Program-made: the position numbers and the translations under genes
Shown here: positions 1 to 7,200 of the stretch, piece after piece
Numbering within the stretch: position 1 is the stretch's first letter
How the letters are laid out: every line of letters starts with the position of its first letter
Notes under the pieces: generated by a model
What the model was told of the DNA's origin: nothing
Databases searched by the model: none
What the model saw: the letters and a program-made list of their open reading frames with translations, nothing else
Source: Phoronis ovalis
Lineage: Eukaryota; Phoronida; Phoronidae
Direction of reading: 5' to 3'
Assembly: GCA_028565635.1 (NCBI GenBank)
Contig: JAOXYB010032842.1
Location: forward strand, 1-14,357
DNA length: 14,357 nucleotides

Positions 1-284
1 TAAGCAATTACAACATAGGATTCTATTTTTCATTTACGCTGAACAATTTCAAAAGCGTCAATTTTCCACGAGACATTCATCATGCACGACAGTTGAATGA
101 CCGCATATTTGTGTTGTTGCATCATTATCTAGGAGTTGCTAATTATCAATAGTTATTGCATGAAAATATTGACTAAAAACTTTGGTCATGTACTCGAATT
201 CTTTGTACCCCTCAATCGGGGATTATATATTCATACTTATAATTATAAACCTGCAAAATATTTTACATAAATATCAATTTATAG
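1..284 (+). other. SGPL1 intron (3' part)
   Basis: I see no exon here. The stretch ends in an AG acceptor at 283-284 just before the first recognisable lyase codons. None of the three forward frames carries residues resembling the upstream part of sphingosine-1-phosphate lyase, so the earlier exons, including the one with the PLP-binding lysine, lie outside the window. Confidence 0.5.
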
Positions 285-828
285 GTTGGAAAATGGAGCG
301 CCAACAATATCCGCCATCTTTACACTGCAGTATTCTACCGTCTCATATAAAAATCGCAGATGAATTGCTAAAAGATTTAGCGGAAGCAGTCGAAGTTGTG
401 AAGGTACTATTGTCAAAATATAATGGAATCGTTCTAGTATGTCGATCTGTTCAAGCGCCCTTTCTTACATAATGTATTTGGCAATGCTCCAACTGCACCT
501 CATGGGTAGACAAAAGCCATTCTCCTAATCCATGCAGTCATAGAAACGTTTTGTGAAAATATTCCTTTGGCAGTTGCATAGATGGACAAAAGCAGATAAT
601 GTTAGCTAATAATTTTTACTTCTGTAAATTTGATTCAGTGTTCTTCATTGGTATTTTTGTGCTTTTTTATGGCCATCAAGCAGCACAATTATTTTTTCTT
701 TGTAGAATGATAAAACTTTAAGGAAGAAAGGGACAGCAGCAATGTATGGTATGATTGGTAACATTCCAGATCAAACCATCGTCAACGACTTTATTGTTGA
801 ATTTTTCAGTGAAGTTTATAAACTGTAA
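285..828 (+). CDS. SGPL1: Sphingosine-1-phosphate lyase, C-terminal two exons (partial)
   Basis: Seen: exons 285-403 and 706-828, joined in phase 0 (donor GTACTA at 404, acceptor TGTAG ending at 705), with stop TAA at 826-828. The first exon starts one base into a glycine codon and gives GWKMERQQYPPSLHCSIL followed by a helix rich in acidic and hydrophobic residues. The second gives GTAAMYGMIGNIPD and ends in EVYKL. Known: this order, a Gly-Trp strand, a Pro-Pro-Ser-hydrophobic-His strand, then a (G)xxAxYGM turn and a short final helix, is the C-terminal end of S1P lyase. That PLP enzyme of the ER membrane splits sphingosine-1-phosphate into hexadecenal and phosphoethanolamine, the exit step of sphingolipid breakdown. 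The protein ends soon after the last helix and lacks the short extra tail of the mammalian enzyme. Inferred: a working gene whose catalytic part lies upstream. Another group II PLP decarboxylase is less likely because of the AxYGM motif. Confidence 0.8.
404..705 (+). other. SGPL1 last intron
   Basis: A 302-base intron between the two lyase exons. The acceptor is preceded by a clear T-rich tract (ATTTTTTCTTTGTAG). I see no other feature in it. Confidence 0.7.
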
Positions 829-860
829 TTTGTGACATTGTGAATTGCACGCTAGCCTAT

Positions 861-866
861 AATAAA
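861..866 (+). terminator. Polyadenylation signal AATAAA for SGPL1
   Basis: Canonical hexamer 33 bases after the SGPL1 stop codon, the first such signal downstream of it on this strand. Confidence 0.6.
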
Positions 867-898
867 TACAAAATATGCATTTCCCAGTAAATGATATT

Positions 899-904
899 TT
901 TAAT
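899..904 (-). terminator. Candidate polyadenylation signal ATTAAA for ITGB1BP1
   Basis: The common variant hexamer on the minus strand, about 415 bases past the ITGB1BP1 stop codon. I found no AATAAA closer on that strand, so it is the best candidate, though weak by itself. Confidence 0.3.
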
Positions 905-1318
905 TTGAGGATTTATGGATGTATGACAAATGACAATATAATTTTCAAGTCTTAAGTTTGTACAAACTTCCTGACAATAGCTGCACCTGTAACGTCACTT
1001 GCTGGGTATCACATGTTAATAGAAAATTCATTTACTGTGTAGAAATAGTTGTTGTGTAGGTTAGGACAATAAGAGTGGTGCTGGTAAGTTCCATATTCAG
1101 TGTCTTTGATGGTTATGCACAAAGCAGATTAGTGCTTCAGGGCATTTGGCAGAATTGGTAAGAATATGCAGCATCCTTTCAACAAACAGTTATGTTCTGT
1201 AATTGAACTAACTGCCTGCAGTTCTTACTGATGCACTCCTTATATCCAGACAGCAGGCAGTATTCCTTATTCTAAATTCTGCACTAATCCTGTGGTGCAA
1301 ATCTTTTGTGTAATTAAG

Positions 1319-3927
1319 TTAACTCTGCATTAGTGCTTGAAACACTGACTGTAAACTCTGGCTAATGACCTGTGACTGTTCCTGAAAGATAAACAAGGGT
1401 GTGATTTTATTCTACTGAAGATAACTGGTTTCACTTCACAAAGTTTAACATTAAATGTGCATGCAATTATTTTTAATTGCAGTAATATTTATTAAACCCA
1501 AACTGCACATAATGTGCAAAATGCAAATAACTGTACCATGATTGCTTTTACTAAATATATAATAATCCCTTTACCTTGTATGTGCATTACCCATTTCAGC
1601 TTATGCTAGCCAGCCAAGAAGAAAATAGAGCAAAAACAGGTTGCACTATACAAACAACAGATTTGTGCATTCAAGCATAAAATAGATTTTTCTGACTGTT
1701 GGTTTGGATATTTTTTAAGCTGTTGCTAGCTAAATGGCAAATAATTAAATGTCACAGTATGAACTAAAGATAAGAAAATGTAAAAGGAAATCAAACCTGG
1801 TTTTCACACTGGAAGACATAGCAGTCATACACTACTTTACCAACTTGACCAATTTTTAGCACCAAGTTATATTTGCTTATCCCACTCTCATAAATGACCA
1901 GCTGTTCAACTGCATGTAAAGGAAATCTCCACTTTATTTCCTACAATAAAAGGAATGGTTTAGAAGTAATACATGTACTAAAAAAATTGTTGGTTTGTGG
2001 TTGCCGACCAGGTCGGTAGGTACGAGAATTTTTTTTTTTCAGTTGAGAAAAGCAAAATGTAAAATTCTAGAAGAAATGTATCTAGATTTTGAACGAGAAA
2101 GATCTTAAAGCACAAAAAAAAATTTGCTAGAAAGGGAAACAAATGTTTGTGTTGGCACTTTTTTTGTGGGTCGGTCGGCAACCACAAACCAACATTTTTT
2201 TATGGGTGGCCTAACTGATCTTAGTAAGATAATCTCAAGCATCAAGAAGCTGATAAAAACATTCATCAGTCTCTAAAACAGATAAACGTACAATCAATTT
2301 TTATTTTTAATATATTTTATTCCCTAAGTTGCATAATACCTTAACTGCAAACAATGAGCTTACCAATCACAATATGTTTTTTTTAATATTTAGAAGATTT
2401 TTCTGGGACCATATAAAGCACAAAATAAAACTTTTGAATATTTTTTTTAATACTAACTTCTGAATTAGAGGTGGCTATCCTTATTCCATGTTTTGATATT
2501 ACCAAAGTAACTCGACTGTCCTCTTGAGGCTTAACAGCCAACTTCCCTTCAATCTGTACAAATGAAATTTAAGAAACTTTATGAGGTCAAACAGCCTGTT
2601 TTCAATATTAACAGTTCCTATTAGTAAGAATTTTGGCAGGTGGCGCTGCCAAACATTTGTTAGCCAGAACATGTTTACAATCAACTAGTTGGCTGAATCA
2701 TGGATTATCTGTTGAGTTCATGGCACAAAATTAATACCAAGACATTTCTAAGTATAATTCTGCAACGTTTTGCTATAGTTACACTAAACACCATTCATAA
2801 TGAAATACTAATCTGAAGGTGAATTTGATATAACTTTTATAAGAGTGTTTCAGGAATAATATGTTGACAGGTGGCAATCCTCCCGTCCAAGTGGTCCCAT
2901 CTGGTGGCAGCAATCCTAATATCACCAGGTCTGTATGCAATAATATACTGCATTGAATGCGGTCGTGTACTTTGCACATAACACTGTGTTTGTATCACTT
3001 GAATGTGCAATGCTCTTATAACTGAATGTCCCTCATTGCAGCAGCATTACCTGGGCTTCCTCAATCTTTTCAACAAGTAGTATTTCCCCATCTTGGGTTG
3101 GAGAAGGAGTAATTCTTACATGATCTAAGGCACCAATAAATTGCACATGGTACTGTGCTGAACGGTTTAAAGGATTACTATTGTCTAGTCTCATGTCTCC
3201 TCTGTTATGGCTTACACTTTCATTACTTGAATATCGTGGCGATAAGTCTGGCGACTGGAAGAGAGAAAACCAAGAAAGAATCATGTTATTATTCTTAAGA
3301 TTGAAATTTTATCAGGAATATAATATATGCTCATTAAACGATATCCAATAATGCAACAGCTATATTAAAATGTTTTTATGCAGTTGCTAATCTATATATA
3401 AGCAGATGCTGTGGATAGGCTTGTAGAATATTAATTTGTAGCTATTCTACAATATACGTACTATCAATATAACATATTAAATTCAATATATCATTAACAA
3501 AATACTTATACTGAGGTTATCGATCATTCAGTTGACCCCACGGGTTGACCCCGCCTCCCGGGCCCGCTTGCAAACAATCATCTTGTCTTGTCTGATTAAT
3601 TGGTTGTACGCAAGAATCACTGATGCATCACACCCGAATTTCATTAAAATGACGTCTGCTGACGTAATATGATTCGGTGTGGTTACATTGGGGATCTCGG
3701 GAGATTTATACCGGTTTATAGAGTTTATTAAACTTTATAATTAATAATTAAAGCTTAACTAACTATTAGCACTTTTAGACGAAACTATTTGAATTTGATT
3801 CATTCCCTGGCTGGGGATTCATTTGGCTTGGGTGTGTTTAGTTTACCTGACCAGAATCAGTCCTGCTGTCCAGAGATTCTCTACTCCCTACGTTGGATAG
3901 TCCCTTAACTCTAGGTCTGCGGAACAT
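1319..3927 (-). CDS. ITGB1BP1: Integrin beta-1-binding protein 1 (ICAP-1), PTB-domain adaptor
   Basis: Seen: five minus-strand exons, 3927-3847, 3254-3051, 2553-2458, 1940-1797 and 1381-1319, joined by GT-AG introns all in phase 0, give 195 residues ending in TAA. The start MFRRPRVKGLSN resembles the MFR-basic start of ICAP-1. Residues 1-57 are polar and serine-rich. A PTB domain runs from about residue 60 to the end: AQYHVQFIGALDHV (first strand), VEKIEEAQIEGKL, VTLVISKHGIRIATS, FPLHAVEQLVIYESG, DCYVFQCENQEQSQ, and a final helix ending in SLQSVFQALMQS. Known: ICAP-1 (200 residues in human) binds the membrane-distal NPxY motif of the integrin beta-1 tail and the KRIT1 N-terminus, limiting integrin activation and moving between cytoplasm and nucleus. 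Inferred: a full-length orthologue of ordinary size. The segment after HAV is a few residues shorter than in vertebrates. It lies head to head with TCEA. Another small PTB adaptor is possible, but the start and the length fit ICAP-1 best. Confidence 0.85.
1382..1796 (-). other. ITGB1BP1 intron 4
   Basis: Intron between the last two exons (donor GTTTGA, acceptor TTTCAG). AT-rich with small palindromes, for example an 8-base-arm hairpin TGCAATTA/TAATTGCA near 1465-1482. Nothing coding seen. Confidence 0.6.
1979..2202. mobile_element. TA-flanked miniature inverted-repeat element in ITGB1BP1 intron 3
   Basis: Seen: the left end at 1981 reads AAAAAATTGTTGGTTTGTGG and on to TTGCCGACC. The right end, read on the opposite strand from 2200, gives nearly the same run, starting AAAAAATGTTGGTTTGTGG and reaching GTTGCCGACC. 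The terminal inverted repeats are therefore about 29 bases with one indel. Both ends are bordered by TA (1979-1980 and 2201-2202), as expected of a TA target duplication. The 220-base interior has no protein coding capacity. Inferred: a non-autonomous MITE moved by a TA-targeting transposase such as Tc1/mariner. The family is not identified. Confidence 0.7.
2554..3050 (-). other. ITGB1BP1 intron 2
   Basis: A 497-base intron between the first PTB exon and the next (donor GTAATG, acceptor TTTGTACAG). A 66-codon minus-strand open frame overlaps it but has no family resemblance and no place in the PTB fold. I regard this as non-coding. Confidence 0.6.
3255..3846 (-). other. ITGB1BP1 intron 1 with a GC-rich patch
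   Basis: A 592-base first intron (donor GTAAAC, acceptor TTCCAG). Most is AT-rich, but about 3530-3720 is clearly richer in G and C. That patch holds two copies of TTGACCCC (3532-3539, 3545-3552), a CCTCCCGGGCCCG run, and two ATF/CREB-like motifs, TGACGTCT at 3650 and TGACGTAA at 3660. It could be an intronic enhancer or a decayed insertion. No coding signal seen. Confidence 0.4.
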
Positions 3928-4292
3928 ATTTTCTCGCGCCTTGCATTTTTACCAGGGTTTTAGCAATAAAAGATGTCCCAAATTGCGATTGTTGACAGAA
4001 GCTAGTTTCTAAAGATATCGCTAGATGTCGCAAATCAAAACAAACTTTAGTAATATTTTTTCCAATATCTCACGTGTATTATTAAATAATAAACTTCAAT
4101 GCGACTTAAATAAATGTAATATTACTAATGAGTCTGTAATAATACGGTATAATAAAAGCCAAATAATTTCAGCCATTTTTCCCATAATCCTCCTAAGACC
4201 CGCCATATTCATGCAGCAGTCGGGTTTTCAGACTGTCTCTGTTTACTAAAGCATTTATTTTCATTTTTTATCATTTGATCACAAAGTTAGAA
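3928..4292. promoter_or_regulatory. Shared divergent promoter region between ITGB1BP1 and TCEA
   Basis: The start codons of two housekeeping-type genes point away from each other across only 365 bases, so both promoters must lie here or in the first introns. I see no convincing TATA box. Possible elements are a TCTCGCG run at 3931-3937 beside the ITGB1BP1 start and a CCGCCAT (YY1-like on the minus strand) at 4200-4206. Transcription start sites cannot be placed by eye. Confidence 0.5.
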
Positions 4293-7200
4293 ATGTCTAA
4301 AGAGGAGGAAGTGTTGAAATATGGAAAACGGTTAGAAAAGATGGTTTCTAACAAGGAGGCGGTAAGAGAATTTTGCTCATATCCAGAATGTCGTGTTATA
4401 ACCCATCCCTGGGCCCCTGGGGGGGTACTGACTACTGTCATTCAGTCACTATTTATATGTGCCGCCCAATAGGCTCCCTTTTTTCAGCTCCCGCATTTAC
4501 CGTAGGGTATGTTGTTCACGCTTCTAAAAGCCTTATTTACCACAGGGTATAGTTTTTTGTTGGATACTTACCACAAGGTATATTATCAAAATATATTCAT
4601 TTACCACAGGGTGTATTTCTTGGAAAATGCATTTACGACAGGTATGATATTTACGACAGGATATATTTTTCATGTTTTTTCATTTACAACAGGGTATATC
4701 TTTGGTGATCTTTATTTACCACAGGGTCAGAGATTTTTACCCTGGACCGCACACCCCTATCAACTTTTCTGTCAAGTACCCCCCCGGGCGTGATCCAACT
4801 TGATGAACTGTTCAGTCGCTTAGGCTTAGGGTTACAGCTAGCCTTTGTTATGTGACACAATTAATTGAGTCATGTTGCTTGAACTGCACCTGCAATGTCT
4901 TTTTGCTATAAGCATTGCACTCGAGAAGCAAAGAGCTGTCCTTTACGGAAAGCACAGCTGCACACAGCAACAGTAATCCGTCCATGTTACAGTTGAAAAA
5001 CAAGCAAACTGCCTTCCAGGCAGTCGATGACAATGACTTGAAGCTGGCTCAAAACAGCTGAATACGCACCGACACTTCATCACACTTTTGTAGTTCTTCT
5101 TCGTGTAGCATATATCGAAAAATTCTCTCAGTAATTTAATACTGCTTGATAAATTGAAATTTTATCTAAAGGTTAATCTCAGGTTCTCAATTTAAATGTT
5201 GACATTTTTACCTTCTGTCAAATTTTCTATAAATAGGTTTTCAACAGTTCTGTACCAGTACTTGTAGATACCTCCAGTATGTGCATTCAGTGACAGTGTT
5301 GTTCTGGTATGGAACTCAGAATAATATTTAAGTAACATTTCAAATGGAAACAGTCGGAAATGATTGCTTCTTGCTAGCAGTGCATTTTTGAAATATTAAA
5401 GTTTTTGTTTCGTAGGACCATGCTTCTGCTGTTGATATGTTGAATAGATTGAAGGATATGAAGATGTCACTTGATGTCTTACAGGTTTGTTTACATCATA
5501 TTCAGCACTTTTGCACACAGTAAGAATAAAAAAGAAATAAGCTCACTCTTTGCTGTACTCATTCAGAGTCATCTGCATTAATTTTAAATATCCCACAAAT
5601 GTGTTTTTGTTGCAATATACATATACCTGTCTTATTCAGTTCAATTTCTTTATATTTGTCCAGATGCACATTGTAGTGTTGTTTCTCTTGCAGAAAACAA
5701 AGATAGGAATGACGGTAAACAATTTCCGCAAAGCTTGTACCAATGAAGAAGCAACATCCCTGGCTAAGACTCTAATTAAAGCATGGAAAAAACTGTTACC
5801 TGGTAACATTTTTATTACTACAGACATACATTAATAAATAGAAAAAAAATTAAGTTTTTCAGATTAATTAAAGTTGTTAGGTAATAGAGTACTATTTTGT
5901 TAATATTTCGTTTTGTACTGCATGTGTACTGGTTGTATCTGCTAGTTGAATTGTTGTTAGATACGAACATTTTTAATGTATAAAACACGTTAAATGAATC
6001 CATAGCTGAAGCAGTTGCCTGTGTTTTATACAGCTAAAGATATGTCACTTTTATGATAGATTAATCATATTTCTGCAGATGACCTTATAATGTTTACTTT
6101 GTTGTCATTTATAGATAATAACACCTCTAGTAAATCTTCAAATAATGCATCCAATGAACCTACAAATAAAAACAAGGACAGTCCAGACAGTTCTCACAGT
6201 AGTAGTGAACGATCAACGCCAACAGTTGATGGACCCACACAGTCTAGATTTCCATCCAAAGCTACAGACACAACTGACAGCGTACGCTTAAAATGTAGAG
6301 AAATGTTAGCAACTGCCATGAAAGGAGGTAAGTACATGTCCAAGTATACAGAATATGTATAATTCATGTTACCCGCGGTGCAGAAATGAACAAATAAACT
6401 TTGACACCAGAGTTGTAAAATGAAATGTACTGGTGCTTAACTTGTAGCATTAATACATCTTATAATCTGAAAGGCAATGGACTGTCATTTCTCTTTAGCT
6501 GGTTATATCGTTGTTGATAGTAGGATTCAGTTTCAAAGGCTGTTACAATGCCTCCCAACCTATCTGGAGATAGGTATTCTGTGTGTGATTACTGAGGTGA
6601 ACTTTAGATACTTTCTTATTTTAGTTTAATAAACTATTTCATTAGTTGTGATATATACAGTAGAAGTTTAAACTTATTGTAGATGGTGACATGCCCGATG
6701 GTTGTCATGACCCTGAAGTGTTATCCGCAGAAATTGAAGAGTGTATCCTTGATCTTAGAACAGTACTGTTACAATGTCTCCTGAATTTATTTCCAGAAAT
6801 TGTATTCTTTTAAATTACCTCAGAATCTGATGTATGATGATTGAAAAACTTTAAAAGTGTTGTTCCCTGTTATTATTTGTTGATTGAAACTTTATAAAAA
6901 TAAGAAAATGTGCAGCTGAATCTGTTTTTGCACACTGACTAAGAAATCTTAAAAGCAACATTAAATTTATAGTTTTCATATGATGCCTTGGATTAAACTG
7001 TATTAGTTTTTAAACTGATACTTTATTCAGCATGGTAGAAAAAAATTCCTTAACCCACATTCAGTTATATTTACAGAATTCAATCACACAAATAATAAAT
7101 ACAGAAACAGAGTTCGTAGTCGAGTAGCTAATCTACGCGACAAGAGAAATCCAGCATTGAGGTTGAATGTTCTTACCAGAGCCATCATGCCTGAAAGAAT

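Larger units (their letters stand above)
829..1318. other. Convergent 3' regions of SGPL1 and ITGB1BP1
   Basis: The two genes run toward each other with 490 bases between their stop codons. I see no coding signal on either strand. The only candidate polyadenylation signals I find are AATAAA on the plus strand at 861-866 and ATTAAA on the minus strand at 899-904. If both are used, the two transcripts would come very close or overlap slightly at their 3' ends. Confidence 0.5.

Noticed and set aside
2779-2979. Minus-strand open frame with a proline-rich stretch, considered as an extra ITGB1BP1 exon
   Set aside because: The flanking exons already join in phase 0 and reproduce the PTB strand order without a gap. 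Inserting this would break the domain.
4025-4249. 74-codon plus-strand open frame before TCEA
   Set aside because: Composition is that of AT-rich non-coding DNA, with no family resemblance. It lies in the probable promoter or 5' UTR. It could act as an upstream ORF only if transcription starts before it.
4495-4729. Regularly spaced short repeats that look a little like a CRISPR array
   Set aside because: The repeats are short (16 bases), degenerate, and spaced by T-rich related filler inside an intron of a eukaryotic gene. No cas genes are present. They are a decayed minisatellite.
7074-7081. Alternative TCEA exon 6 start after TTTACAG at 7070-7075
   Set aside because: It looks like a good U2 acceptor, but joining it to the preceding exon makes a TAA stop. 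The acceptor at 7062-7064 keeps the frame and matches TFIIS.
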